A stretch of DNA of 64,000 nt, taken from Flavobacterium sp. UBA7680. GTDB taxonomy: Bacteria > Bacteroidota > Bacteroidia > Flavobacteriales > Flavobacteriaceae. Positions 34,802 through 43,702 of the stretch are shown one piece after another. A program made the translations under genes and the position numbers. Position 1 is the stretch's first letter, and each line of letters opens with the position of its first letter. Where the stretch lies: contig NZ_DLHA01000028.1 of NCBI RefSeq assembly GCF_002482975.1, forward strand, positions 240,761 through 304,760. The letters run 5' to 3'. Under the pieces are notes generated by a model. The model made no database searches. It was given only the letters and a program-made list of their open reading frames with translations, and was not told where the DNA came from.

Positions 34802-36067
34802 TTATTTTAAAAGCTTATCTAATTTTCCTTTTGTTTCAGGAAAGTTTTTATCCATTGCTAATACCTTTTCATAATTTGCAATGGCATTTTTCTTGTCGCC
34901 GCTTGCTTCATAAAAATCACCTAATGAATCGTATACATTTGGACTTTGCGGATAATTGGCAACATTTAACTTGAATAAATATCCTGCAAGTTCTAAATCT
35001 TTTTTGCCAAGCGATTGATACGCAAAATTATTTACTGTGCTTTCCGGAACGTCTACTTTATATCCTAAATGTTTTGAAACATCTTTAAAGTGTTTTTCAA
35101 TTTTGGCAAAAACAGCTGCATTAAAATCAATCTGTTCTGGTATGGAAAGCTTTAATTGATTGAATTTAAAGATAAAACGAAATGCATCATAAGTTGCAAT
35201 TAAAGGTACAGAACCGTGATTATCTTCGTTATAATATTTGTAATCGTAATTAAGATTGCTCTTTTTATTCTGCTTCAGGAAATCATTTAAATCTAAAATA
35301 GCTCTGATATGTCTGGTGAAAACAGTTGTATCTTTTCTAACTTTTACAACATCCATGTTATCATCCATTGTATTAGCCGCTGCGAGAAACAATGAAATAT
35401 TAGCTAAGTTTTTTGTGGCTAGTTTTTTTGTAGTTTCTTTTAAAAACTGATCATGATCCCACCACATACTTGGGTCAATAGCCACGTACGAATTGAATAA
35501 AGAAGTATAATTGGTCAAAATATTCATAACGGTCAATCCGCCAAAAGAATGTCCTACTAATGTTTTGTAGGGCGCTGTTGGATATTTAGTATTGATATAC
35601 GGAATCAGTTCTTTTTCCAGAAACTCGGCAAATTTTTCTCCGCCTCCGGAGGGTTCACTTACTGCTTTTGGCACAAACGGAAGATCAATCTCAGAATGTG
35701 TTGGGGTTAAATCCCGATTACGATTTGTATTTGTAATCCCCACAACAATCATTTCAGGGCAGTTTGTATTGCCATTTATTTCGCTTAATTGTTCAATCAT
35801 TCCCACAACAGAACTAAAATGGGCATCGCCATCGAGTAAATAAACAACAGGATATTTTTTTTCTGCAAAAACTCCTGCATATTGTAAACTTCTAGGAAGA
35901 TGAATCCAGATTTTTCTATTTTCATTTAAAACTTTAGATGAAATACTATCGATAGTTCCTATTTCGATTTTTGAATTTTTCTGGGCAAATCCAAAATTAG
36001 ACAGCATTACAAAAACAAAAAACAAGGCGAGTTTATTTATTAAAATCCTAACTAAGCTACTTTTCAT
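34802..36067 (-). CDS. Esterase (alpha/beta hydrolase, PF00756-like) with C-terminal TPR
   Basis: A 421-residue protein with a signal peptide (FVFVMLSNFGFAQ), hence periplasmic or exported. The esterase domain (about 30-290) has the nucleophile elbow GHSFGG with S174, 'YPVVYLLDGDAHF' at the oxyanion region, and a catalytic His probably in DNHGSVP. The last about 80 residues form TPRs ('YDSLGDFYEASGDKKNAIANYEKVLAMD'). Fused esterase-TPR proteins of this kind are common in Bacteroidota; relatives hydrolyse siderophores or acyl esters, but the substrate here is unknown. Confidence 0.8.
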   Translation of the reverse strand: MKSSLVRILINKLALFFVFVMLSNFGFAQKNSKIEIGTIDSISSKVLNENRKIWIHLPRSLQYAGVFAEKKYPVVYLLDGDAHFSSVVGMIEQLSEINGNTNCPEMIVVGITNTNRNRDLTPTHSEIDLPFVPKAVSEPSGGGEKFAEFLEKELIPYINTKYPTAPYKTLVGHSFGGLTVMNILTNYTSLFNSYVAIDPSMWWDHDQFLKETTKKLATKNLANISLFLAAANTMDDNMDVVKVRKDTTVFTRHIRAILDLNDFLKQNKKSNLNYDYKYYNEDNHGSVPLIATYDAFRFIFKFNQLKLSIPEQIDFNAAVFAKIEKHFKDVSKHLGYKVDVPESTVNNFAYQSLGKKDLELAGYLFKLNVANYPQSPNVYDSLGDFYEASGDKKNAIANYEKVLAMDKNFPETKGKLDKLLK

Positions 36068-36116
36068 AATTGGTTATTTTATTTTGGTTGATTGTTAAAA
36101 GATTTTTTGCTGATAA

Positions 36117-36150
36117 AAAAAACCGTCTTAATCATTAGAAAAAGACGGCT
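36117..36150 (-). terminator. Terminator of the M1 peptidase gene
   Basis: Stem AAACCGTCTT / AAGACGG with flanking A/T runs, 11-44 bp past the peptidase stop on the minus strand. Confidence 0.7.
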
Positions 36151-36160
36151 CTTTAATTTT

Positions 36161-38032
36161 TTATTTGGCTGCCCAAGTATTATTGTCTGGTGTAGCGTCC
36201 ATGAAAATTCCACCATCCAACGTAACTTTTTTAATTTGCTTTTTGCCTTTTAAAGCTACTGAAACTGAGTTTTGGTTTTTCTCCCAAACTGCCGGAGTCT
36301 GATGTACTGTTTCTGTTGTATCATCAGCATAAACAATATTTACATCAAACGGAATGGCAAATCCTCCTTTGTTTTCGATAGCAACTGTGTTTTTTGAAAC
36401 GTCTTTAACCGAAAGATCAATGTAATTGTTGGTAAAGAACCAGTTATTGAAAAACCAATTTAGGTTTTTTCCTGAAGCTGTATTCATTGAATTAAAATAA
36501 TCCCACGGAATTGGGTGTTTTCCGTTCCAGGTATCCATATAATGGTGCAGTGCTTTTTTGAATAAATCGTCTCCAAGTAAATCTTTTAAAGCGATATAAG
36601 AAAGAGAAGCTTTTCCGTAAGAGTTATTTCCATAACCCGGGCCAGAAACTTGTGTAGACATTGTGATTATTGGCTGATCTTCTTCTGTTGATTTATCATT
36701 GATATAATCTTCAACTCTAAATTCTTTATAAAATTTATCTGCTGCTTCTTTCCCGTGTTCAGCAATTCCAATTAAATATTCAAAAGTTGTTGCCCAGCCT
36801 TCGTCCATAAAAGCATAACGTGTTTCGTTGATTCCCATATAAAAAGGAAAATAAGTATGTGCTACTTCGTGATCCTGAACTAATTGAGCAAATTTTGGAT
36901 CATTCATTTGTGAATCGTTACACATCATTGGATATTCCATATCTGCAAACCCTTGAAAAGCCGTCATTTTAGAAAACGGATATGGAACTCCAGGCCAGTT
37001 ATTTGAGAAAAAATCTAAAGCGTATTGATTGTTTTTAATTGAATTTACAAAATCAGTTCCTTTTACATCATAAGCTGCCTGAACGCTGGCGCGGCGATTT
37101 GTTTTTTTATCTACCACAACGCTGCTTGCATCCCATAAATAATGATCGCTTAATCCAAAACATACATCTGAGATATTTTTAACTTCAAATTTCCAGACAT
37201 TCCATTCATTTTGTTTCGTCACGATACCGCTTTTCATTTCCTGCTCGTTTGCGATATGCAGGATTTCATCTTTTACATAAGATTTTTTCAAACGTGCTGC
37301 AAACTCAGGCTGTAAAACCTCATCTGGATTTAAGAAATCTCCGGTTGCATAAACCACATAATTTTTAGGTGCTTTTACAGAATATACATAATCGTTGAAA
37401 TCATTATAAAATTCCTGACGATCTGTGTGCGCTAATCTGTCCCATCCATTATAATCATCAAAAACAGAAACTCTAGGATAACTATACGCTACAAAAAATG
37501 TAGTTTCGTCAATTTGTCCTTCTCTTCCGCTTTCTTTAGATAAAGGATAATTCCAGTCGATATTAATGGTGATTTTAGAATGTGGTGCAATTGCTTTTTT
37601 CAGTTTCACATTTCCAACTGTTCCCCAGCTTCTGGCATCTTCTTTATAGACTTCGTCTGCCACTTTTAGAGACGTAATCGTTAATCCGTTACTTAAAAAA
37701 TCATCACTTACGCTTCCGCCTCTTGGTGAAGAAGGTTTATGAAGATTGTTTACAAAACGAATCGCAAGATTTCTTAAACTATCGTTACTGTTGTTTTCGT
37801 AAACGATTGTTTCTGTTCCGCTGACCAATTTTGTTTTGGCATCAACAGTAATATCCATTGTATATTTTCCGTGGTTCTGCCAATAGTTTTTTCCAGGTTT
37901 TCCGTCTTTAGAACGAGTACCTTTGGCGTAAGCTTGTTGAATATTTCTAGGCATATAAAGCTCTTGTGCAAAGCTGGTTTGTGCCAAAAACAAAAATGCA
38001 ATAAATGCAAATTGAGATAGTTTTTTTTCCAT
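36161..38032 (-). CDS. M1-family metallopeptidase (exported)
   Basis: A 623-residue protein with a signal peptide (FIAFLFLAQTSFAQ). The zinc site is intact: HEVAH (H388, E389, H392) and, exactly 18 residues on, E411 within MDEGWATTFEY, the gluzincin layout HExxH-x18-E. The usual substrate-recognition GxMEN is here a divergent 'FADMEYPMM' (about 365-375). This is the M1 group of exported Bacteroidota peptidases; probably cleaves N-terminal residues from peptides in the periplasm. Alone in its transcription unit. Confidence 0.88.
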   Translation of the reverse strand: MEKKLSQFAFIAFLFLAQTSFAQELYMPRNIQQAYAKGTRSKDGKPGKNYWQNHGKYTMDITVDAKTKLVSGTETIVYENNSNDSLRNLAIRFVNNLHKPSSPRGGSVSDDFLSNGLTITSLKVADEVYKEDARSWGTVGNVKLKKAIAPHSKITINIDWNYPLSKESGREGQIDETTFFVAYSYPRVSVFDDYNGWDRLAHTDRQEFYNDFNDYVYSVKAPKNYVVYATGDFLNPDEVLQPEFAARLKKSYVKDEILHIANEQEMKSGIVTKQNEWNVWKFEVKNISDVCFGLSDHYLWDASSVVVDKKTNRRASVQAAYDVKGTDFVNSIKNNQYALDFFSNNWPGVPYPFSKMTAFQGFADMEYPMMCNDSQMNDPKFAQLVQDHEVAHTYFPFYMGINETRYAFMDEGWATTFEYLIGIAEHGKEAADKFYKEFRVEDYINDKSTEEDQPIITMSTQVSGPGYGNNSYGKASLSYIALKDLLGDDLFKKALHHYMDTWNGKHPIPWDYFNSMNTASGKNLNWFFNNWFFTNNYIDLSVKDVSKNTVAIENKGGFAIPFDVNIVYADDTTETVHQTPAVWEKNQNSVSVALKGKKQIKKVTLDGGIFMDATPDNNTWAAK

Positions 38033-38237
38033 AAGTTGTTTTTTGGTTTGATGATTAAATGATGTTAATAAGTCACAACTTTTAAAATAATGTTACAAAA
38101 CTTTATAAAATTATATTTTTAAAGAATAGAAACAACACAAAACCTTAGAATCTTAGAACCTCAGCATCTTAAAAAAGAAAAACCGCCTAATTCAAGAAGA
38201 AAAAGACGGTATCTACAATTAATATATAACCTTGATA

Positions 38238-39818
38238 CTACAAAATATAGTCGGTATTAATAAAATTTGATTCCTTGCTGTTTAGCAATTCCTGCAAAAT
38301 TTCATTGTTATAAGCGATATCTTTTGAAGCGACAAACGTACGAATTGAGAAAGAACGCAAAGCATCTGGAATACTTAAAGTACCAACTGCAGAATCTTTA
38401 CGACCTGTAAATGGGAAAGCATCCGGACCTCTTTGGCAAGAACTGTTTAAGTTCACGCGGCATACTAAGTTTACCAAAGCATCGATAAGCGGTGCAAGGG
38501 TTTTAATATCTTTTCCGAACAAACTTACCTGCTGTCCGTAATTAGATTCAGCCATGTCTTCTAACGGCTGCTGAATATCTTTAAAAGAAATAACTGGAAC
38601 TACCGGCCCAAATTGTTCTTCGTGATATACACGCATTTTGCTGTTTACCGGATATAAAACGGCTGGGAAAATAAAATTATCGGTATGTTTTCCTCCTTTT
38701 TCATTCAGGATTTTAGCGCCTTTACTTGTTGCATCGTCAATTAATCCCTGAATATATTTTGGTTTATCTGTTTCTGGAAGCGGCGTTAATGCAGCTCCTT
38801 TTTCCCATGGATTTCCAAATTGTAATGCGTCTACTTTTTCAGAGAATCTTTTGTTGAATTCTTCTATAATAGATTCGTGAACATATAAAACTTTTAATGC
38901 TGTACAACGTTGTCCGTTAAAAGATAAAGTTCCTGTAATACATTCCTGAATTGCCAAATCTAAATCGGCATCCGGAAGAATAATCGCCGGGTTTTTTGCT
39001 TCTAATCCTAAAATTAAACGAAGTCTGTTTTTATTTGGATGTTGATCCTGTAAAGCAATCGCTGATTTACTGTTTCCAATTAATGCCAAAACATCAATTT
39101 TACCCGATTTCATAATTGGCGAAGCGACTTCTCTTCCTCTACCGTAAACGATATTGATAACACCTTTTGGAAAACTGCTTCTAAAAGCTTCTAACAATGG
39201 CGAAATACATAATACACCATGTTTAGCTGGCTTAAAGATTACAGTATTACCCATAATCAAAGCCGGAATCAATAAAGAGAAAGTTTCGTTTAATGGATAA
39301 TTGTAAGGTCCAAGACATAAAACTACTCCAAGAGGTCCGCGGCGAATCATAGCGTTTACACCCTGCACTTTTTCAAAATGTGCGCTTCGTCCGTTTAATT
39401 CCTTGTAGCTGGCAATTGTATCATAAATATATTCGACAGTTCTGTCAAATTCTTTTTGAGAATCGCCAAGGTTTTTTCCAATTTCCCACATCAAAAGTTT
39501 CACTACTTCTTCGCGGGTTTCTTTCATTTGTGTAACGAAATTCTCCATGCATTTAATACGGTCAGCTACTTTCATAGTTGGCCATAATCCCTGTCCTTTA
39601 TTGTAGGCCGTATTTGCAGCTTCAACAACTTCGGCAGCTTCTGCTTCTGCCATAAACGGAATAGATCCTAATAATGTCGGCGTATATTTTTCTGTAGAAG
39701 AAATAGTCGAAAAAACAGGTGTGGTTTGTCCTGTCCATTGTTTCAACTCTCCATTTACAAGGTAAGTGTCTTGATTTATAAGGCTTTTAATCTCAAACTC
39801 TTCTGGAATTAAACTCAT
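38238..39818 (-). CDS. gapN: NADP-dependent glyceraldehyde-3-phosphate dehydrogenase, non-phosphorylating (GapN)
   Basis: A 526-residue aldehyde dehydrogenase. The catalytic Cys305 sits in FNGQRCTALK, the general base Glu in LGLEAKNPAI, and the cofactor Asn site in LGPYNYPLNETF. The GQRCTA form and the overall sequence fit the GapN group, which makes 3-phosphoglycerate and NADPH directly from glyceraldehyde-3-phosphate. Other ALDH activities remain possible. Its gene is separated from the rhodanese gene upstream by a strong terminator. Confidence 0.8.
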   Translation of the reverse strand: MSLIPEEFEIKSLINQDTYLVNGELKQWTGQTTPVFSTISSTEKYTPTLLGSIPFMAEAEAAEVVEAANTAYNKGQGLWPTMKVADRIKCMENFVTQMKETREEVVKLLMWEIGKNLGDSQKEFDRTVEYIYDTIASYKELNGRSAHFEKVQGVNAMIRRGPLGVVLCLGPYNYPLNETFSLLIPALIMGNTVIFKPAKHGVLCISPLLEAFRSSFPKGVINIVYGRGREVASPIMKSGKIDVLALIGNSKSAIALQDQHPNKNRLRLILGLEAKNPAIILPDADLDLAIQECITGTLSFNGQRCTALKVLYVHESIIEEFNKRFSEKVDALQFGNPWEKGAALTPLPETDKPKYIQGLIDDATSKGAKILNEKGGKHTDNFIFPAVLYPVNSKMRVYHEEQFGPVVPVISFKDIQQPLEDMAESNYGQQVSLFGKDIKTLAPLIDALVNLVCRVNLNSSCQRGPDAFPFTGRKDSAVGTLSIPDALRSFSIRTFVASKDIAYNNEILQELLNSKESNFINTDYIL

Positions 39819-39858
39819 AATCTGGTAATTTTTATTTGGTTATTAATAGTGGTTTAAT

Positions 39859-39890
39859 GAAAAAAGAGGCTTTTTTATGCCTCTTTTTTC
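39859..39890 (-). terminator. Terminator of the rhodanese gene
   Basis: Stem GAAAAAAGAGGC / GCCTCTTTTTTC with an 8-nt loop, directly after the rhodanese stop on the minus strand. Confidence 0.85.
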
Positions 39891-39893
39891 ATT

Positions 39894-40205
39894 TTATGGT
39901 TGTACGGTTTCGCCTTCCCAGTCCAGGATTCCGCCTAGCAGATTATAGGCATTTTCGATGCCCAATTCATTCATAACCTGGCAAGCTTTTGCACTTCTGG
40001 CTCCAGAACGACAATACACGTAGTAGTTTTTATTTTTATCTAATTCTTCGATTTCATAAATAAAACCCTGACCTTTATTGATATCAATGTTTAAAGCATT
40101 TTCAATATAGCCATCATTAAATTCGTCTTCAGTTCTTACGTCCAGTATAACTGCATTCTCGTCAGCAGCAAGCTGATTAACCCAATCTTCTTGTGATAAA
40201 TTCAT
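39894..40205 (-). CDS. Rhodanese-like sulfurtransferase
   Basis: A 103-residue single-domain rhodanese. The active-site loop is CRSGARS with Cys65, followed by 'GGILDWEGE', the usual C-terminal helix. The family carries sulfane sulfur as a Cys persulfide. It is divergent from a Crp/Fnr gene; together with the sulfur genes at 41.7 and 50.9-53.5 kb it suggests a persulfide-handling set. Confidence 0.88.
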   Translation of the reverse strand: MNLSQEDWVNQLAADENAVILDVRTEDEFNDGYIENALNIDINKGQGFIYEIEELDKNKNYYVYCRSGARSAKACQVMNELGIENAYNLLGGILDWEGETVQP

Positions 40206-40441
40206 AATAAATGTGTTTTTGTAAAATTACGACGTTTCTATTAATTAAAAACGTACCAAATGCGATTTCGATTATTATTCTCAGAAAACGTTTTAGAGAA
40301 AGTATTATAATCAGTGAAACACAAATTTACTTACTATTTTTAAAAATACACCCTAGAAAATCGATAGAAAATAGGATTTTTTCATTTGCCCAAAATACCT
40401 TCAAATATAGTTTTCTGACAATTTATGACAGCCGAATCTAT

Positions 40442-40449
40442 TATCTTTG
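40442..40449 (+). promoter_or_regulatory. Candidate -7 promoter box of the Crp/Fnr gene
   Basis: TATCTTTG fits the Bacteroidota consensus TAnnTTTG. No TTG is seen at the -33 position. It is 229 bp before the start codon, which leaves a long 5' leader. Confidence 0.4.
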
Positions 40450-40487
40450 TAAAAAATTATAGTATTTAATCTCTTTTTGATAAAAGT

Positions 40488-40668
40488 ATTCGCCATGAAT
40501 TACACTAATTTTCACGAATTAATTTTTGGAATTTTGTAAAATTCGCGCCAAAAAAATAATTTTCAACATATAGAAAAACATCCAATATTTCAAAAAAACA
40601 TCCGTCATCAATTCAAAAATAAACGCAAACCTAATTTGTGAAAATTCGTGTAATTCGTGGCAAAAAAA
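40488..40668. repeat. Intergenic repeat, family H (GCCAC...GTGGC), copy 1
   Basis: The left arm GCCATGAATTACACTAATTT pairs imperfectly with the right arm AAAATTCGTGTAATTCGTGGC, followed by A-rich sequence. Right-arm copies occur alone at 47226-47259; sister forms at 52332-52446, 62868-62920 and 63720-63845. Confidence 0.7.
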
Positions 40669-40677
40669 ATATAATAC

Positions 40678-41319
40678 ATGCAAAATTCATTAAAAACCAT
40701 CTTTCCTAATTTCTCCAGCGAACTTATTGCTACTATTGAAGAAAACGGAAGCCATCAGGATTTTGAGGCCGGAACTATTTTAATGCGTACCGGACAGTAT
40801 ATTAAAAACACTGTTTTGATTACGAAAGGAAAAATCAAAATTTATCGTGAAGGTGAAGATGGCGGCGAATTTTTAATGTATTACCTACAGCCCGGACAAG
40901 CCTGCGCCATTTCTATGATTTGCACCGCTAAAAGCGAAAAAAGTCAAATCATGGCAAAAGTGGTCGAAGATGTTTCGGTTATGATGATTCCGCTGCAAAT
41001 GATGGACAAATGGATGATGGAACACCGTTCGTGGTATGAATTTGTTATTGAAACTTACCGAAGCCGTTTTGAAGAAGTTCTGGAAGTTGTCGATAATATC
41101 GCTTTCCGTTCTATGGATGAGCGTTTGGAATTTTACCTAAAAAGACATTCTGATGCCTGCGGATGCTCTGAAGTCAAACTTTCACATCAAGAAATCGCTA
41201 CTGAACTAAATACCTCGAGAGAAGTTGTTTCCAGATTACTAAAAAAAATGGAACAGCGAGGTTTGGTCAAACTAAACCGAAACCAGATTGAATTATTAAA
41301 CACAAATTTCACTAATTAA
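40678..41319 (+). CDS. Crp/Fnr-family transcriptional regulator
   Basis: A 213-residue protein. The cyclic-nucleotide-binding fold spans about 15-130 ('GTILMRTGQYIKNTVLITKGKIKIYREGEDGGEFLMYYLQPGQACAISM'), and the HTH_Crp about 150-205 ('SHQEIATELNTSREVVSRLLKKME'). It has several Cys (C83, C88 and the CGC near residue 160), but not the FNR four-Cys arrangement at the N-terminus. Divergent from the rhodanese and close to TauE/SafE; in related genomes such regulators sit with sulfur genes, so a role there is plausible. Confidence 0.85.
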   Translation: MQNSLKTIFPNFSSELIATIEENGSHQDFEAGTILMRTGQYIKNTVLITKGKIKIYREGEDGGEFLMYYLQPGQACAISMICTAKSEKSQIMAKVVEDVSVMMIPLQMMDKWMMEHRSWYEFVIETYRSRFEEVLEVVDNIAFRSMDERLEFYLKRHSDACGCSEVKLSHQEIATELNTSREVVSRLLKKMEQRGLVKLNRNQIELLNTNFTN

Positions 41320-41341
41320 CACAGGTTTGATTAGTGAGAAA

Positions 41342-41399
41342 TGTCAGTTCGAGCGAAGTCGAGAACCCGCAAAGCATTTCGACTTCGCTCAATGTGACA
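41342..41399. repeat. Intergenic inverted repeat, family G, copy 1
   Basis: TGTCAGTTCGAGCGAAGTCG ... CGACTTCGCTCAATGTGACA: nearly complementary arms of about 22 bp. A related element with different arms lies at 49847-49957. Confidence 0.75.
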
Positions 41400-41414
41400 A
41401 ACTTTATCTTCAAT

Positions 41415-41555
41415 TTTAAACACATAGAAACATAGATTTTTTTCTTGGTTAAAGGTTGAAATAAATAATACATTATTTACACATAGCTATGTGTATTCAT
41501 GAAAAGTGAAACGCCTTTTTTTGAGTTAGTAAAGCTATGTCTCTATGTGTTAAAA
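41415..41555. repeat. Palindromic intergenic repeat, family A, copy 2
   Basis: Arms at 41415-41435 and 41535-41555 match those of copy 1 with one or two changes; the inner words CTATGTGTATT and GTGAAACGCC are also kept. Confidence 0.85.
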
Positions 41556-41691
41556 TTTATCTGCTCAATGCAACAAATAATCTGTGTAAACCCGTTCCAT
41601 CCGTAAAATCTGTGGGCAAAAATTTACTTCTGTGATAAATGTTACTGTAGGATTCTAATTTCCGAAGCAACTTTGCATAAAAATAAATGCA

Positions 41692-42477
41692 ATGGAATAT
41701 TTAGGATATTTTGCTTCAATCATTATCGGGGTTTCGCTGGGTTTAATTGGCGGTGGCGGATCGATATTGACAATTCCTATTTTGGTGTATTTATTTAAAG
41801 TAAATCCAGATCAGGCCACTTCATATTCTTTATTTATTGTTGGCTTAACCGCTTTATTCGGAAGTTATAGTCATTATAAAATGGGGAATCTTAAACTGAA
41901 ATCAGCTTTATATTTTGCTATTCCTTCTGTAATTTCAATTTTGATAATTCGTGAAGTTATATTTCCTCAAATTGCTGCGACACTTTTTTCTGTAGCATCT
42001 TATACCGTTTCAAAAGATTTTCTGATTATGATTGTCTTTTCGGTTTTAATGATAACGGCGGCAATTTCGATGATTCGAAAAAACCTTCCAGAAGTAAAAA
42101 GTACCGAAACCAATTATGTTCAATTAAGTTTCATTGGATTTTTAGTTGGGATTGTAACCGGATTTCTTGGTGCCGGAGGCGGGTTTTTAATAATTCCTGC
42201 ACTTTTGTTTTTTGCCAAATTACCAATGAAACAAGCTGTTGGAACTTCATTATTGATTATTACAATCAATTCTTCAATAGGTTTTGGAGGAGATTTATAT
42301 ATAGGAACTCCAATCGATTATTCTTTTTTATTAGGAGTTTCTGGAATGGCACTTCTTGGAATGTTAATTGGAAGCCAGCTTTCTAAAAAAATCGACGGAA
42401 CTAAATTAAAACCGCTTTTTGGCTGGTTTGTTCTCGTAATGGGATTTTATATAATTGCTAAAGAGGTTTTGTTTTAG
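41692..42477 (+). CDS. TauE/SafE-family sulfite/organosulfonate exporter
   Basis: A 261-residue inner-membrane protein with about eight TM segments and the two internal repeats of the family: 'GVSLGLIGGGGSILTIPILVYLFKV' near the start and 'GIVTGFLGAGGGFLIIPALLFFAKL' in the middle. Relatives move sulfite, sulfoacetate or taurine-type anions. It is probably part of the sulfur set with the rhodanese, MBL-rhodanese and YeeE genes. Substrate unknown. Confidence 0.85.
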   Translation: MEYLGYFASIIIGVSLGLIGGGGSILTIPILVYLFKVNPDQATSYSLFIVGLTALFGSYSHYKMGNLKLKSALYFAIPSVISILIIREVIFPQIAATLFSVASYTVSKDFLIMIVFSVLMITAAISMIRKNLPEVKSTETNYVQLSFIGFLVGIVTGFLGAGGGFLIIPALLFFAKLPMKQAVGTSLLIITINSSIGFGGDLYIGTPIDYSFLLGVSGMALLGMLIGSQLSKKIDGTKLKPLFGWFVLVMGFYIIAKEVLF

Positions 42478-42540
42478 AAGTTATTTTCTCCCGCAGATTT
42501 GGCTGATAACGCAGACTTTTTCTTTAAATATTTTTGAATT

Positions 42541-42597
42541 TAGTTTCACTTGTAGATAATCTTTGTCAAAGTTTTAAACTTTGACAAAGATGAAACT
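42541..42597. repeat. Nested palindrome between convergent genes
   Basis: ATCTTTGTCAAAGTTT / AAACTTTGACAAAGAT forms a 16-bp stem with almost no loop, nested inside TAGTTTCA / TGAAACTA. It lacks a T run on the plus strand, but could terminate both convergent transcripts. Confidence 0.7.
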
Positions 42598-42599
42598 AT

Positions 42600-43034
42600 C
42601 TAAATTATTTTCTTCTCGGCAGTTTTAGTTGGTTTTCTATAAAATAAATACCTCAAAACCAAAGTATAAAAAGTAAAAATAGAAGTCGTTAAAGTTCCAA
42701 CAACAAATAAAAACTCCGTTTGCGATAAAATAAAGAATTTATACGATGCGCCTGCTCCGTGCAGTAAAATAACAAGAGCAATAAAAATCGCCCATCTTGA
42801 CGAAAAAATAAAAGCTTTTTTAGCATTTTCCTGTCTTAGCTTTCGCTCTAAACTTTCATTTGCCTGCTCGATTTCAAATCTTTTAAGTTCAATATATTCC
42901 GAATGGCTTTTAGGATCGTAAGGTCTCATTAAATGATCTTCTTTTTCTGCCTCTTTCGTCACATCTTTTGGAACATTAATAATATCGTTTCCTAAAGCAC
43001 TTTCCGGTAATTTTTCTGCTAAAGTTCTTTCCAT
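42600..43034 (-). CDS. Two-TM protein coupled to a Panacea-domain gene (candidate toxin)
   Basis: A 144-residue protein. Residues 1-45 are polar; 46-72 are a charged helix, probably coiled coil ('EYIELKRFEIEQANESLERKL'). Two TM segments follow at about 81-99 and 107-131, with a basic end (YRKPTKTAEKKII). I recognise no family. Its start codon overlaps the stop of the upstream Panacea/SocA gene by one base (TAATG), so the two are translationally coupled. In known PanAT pairs, about half the toxins are small membrane proteins (established), so a toxin role is a reasonable hypothesis but is not shown by sequence. Confidence 0.65.
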   Translation of the reverse strand: MERTLAEKLPESALGNDIINVPKDVTKEAEKEDHLMRPYDPKSHSEYIELKRFEIEQANESLERKLRQENAKKAFIFSSRWAIFIALVILLHGAGASYKFFILSQTEFLFVVGTLTTSIFTFYTLVLRYLFYRKPTKTAEKKII

Positions 43035-43483
43035 TAACTATTTAGTTTTTCCTGATAATATTCTTTAATTAAATCATTTCCAATAACAACATCATGTGAT
43101 CCGTCCCAGGTTTGCCACCACGGACTTCCCTCTTCATGCGTTAATGCCGAAAGCTGCAATCCGGATAAACCTTTGTAATTATTCCAGATTTTTTTCAAGA
43201 ACTCTTTATCTTCTTCATTTAATGGCGTTTTCGCAGATATATTCAACAAAAACGGATCGACTGGATCTTTCCCAAACATTCGTATGGCATAATACAAATC
43301 TGGAATAACTGCACCGTATTTCCAAGCCTGAATCTCGTTTTCAAAAAGCGGCTTTCCAGTAATTCCCAAATGCCATCCATCCGAAATATAAGTCAGCTTT
43401 AGCAATTTCATTGGATCAAGTCCCTGCCCTTCTTCTTTTGCTAATTCTATGAAGTACTTGGCTATATCAAAACAATTATACAT
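43034..43483 (-). CDS. Panacea/SocA-like (DUF4065) domain protein, candidate antitoxin
   Basis: A 149-residue protein that consists almost wholly of a Panacea (SocA-like, GepA/DUF4065) domain: 'FDIAKYFIELAKEEGQGLDPMKLLKLTYISDGWHLG', 'LFENEIQAWKYGAVIPDLYYAI' and the 'LSALTHEEGSPWW' end are hallmarks. The domain is known as an antitoxin domain able to neutralise diverse toxins (PanA), and in SocA as a proteolytic adaptor. No extra DNA-binding domain is present. Coupled with the two-TM protein gene downstream. Confidence 0.85.
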   Translation of the reverse strand: MYNCFDIAKYFIELAKEEGQGLDPMKLLKLTYISDGWHLGITGKPLFENEIQAWKYGAVIPDLYYAIRMFGKDPVDPFLLNISAKTPLNEEDKEFLKKIWNNYKGLSGLQLSALTHEEGSPWWQTWDGSHDVVIGNDLIKEYYQEKLNS

Positions 43484-43574
43484 TTTCTAAAATTTTAATT
43501 ATTTCTCTTCTAACAAAACTAAGAAAATCCCAACCAAATACAATATTTGTAAAAATTATATTAAAAAAAATTAA

Positions 43575-43682
43575 TGAGAAGTTTTTGGGCGTTACCTTCG
43601 GCCGGGCTATCCGCTTGTATCTTTTTGTTTTTAAAGAAAAAACAAAAAGGATACCGCTTCTATCCCTAACGCAAACCCGGAT
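43575..43682. repeat. Palindromic repeat with GGGCGTTACC / CCCTAACGC ends
   Basis: GGGCGTTACC...CTATCCGCTTGTATCTTTTTGTTTTT and its imperfect complement AAAAACAAAAAGGATACCGC...TATCCCTAACGC. The same element type occurs widely in flavobacterial genomes as far as I recall; one copy here. Confidence 0.7.
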
Positions 43683-43702
43683 AAATAACTTTATAGTTTT
43701 TC

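Larger units (their letters stand above)
40206..40677. other. Intergenic region between rhodanese and Crp/Fnr genes
   Basis: 470 bp. It holds a perfect -7 box TATCTTTG at 40442-40449 pointing to the Crp gene, and, between this promoter and the gene, an inverted repeat of family H (40488-40668). Confidence 0.65.
41320..41691. other. Intergenic region with two repeat elements
   Basis: 370 bp between the Crp and TauE genes. It contains a family G inverted repeat (41342-41399) and family A copy 2 (41415-41555). CAACTTTG at about 41669-41676 resembles a -7 box for TauE. Confidence 0.7.

Noticed and set aside
38178..38212. Possible terminator after the M1 peptidase promoter region
   Set aside because: The ACCGCC / GACGGT stem is short with a long loop; not supported enough to list.
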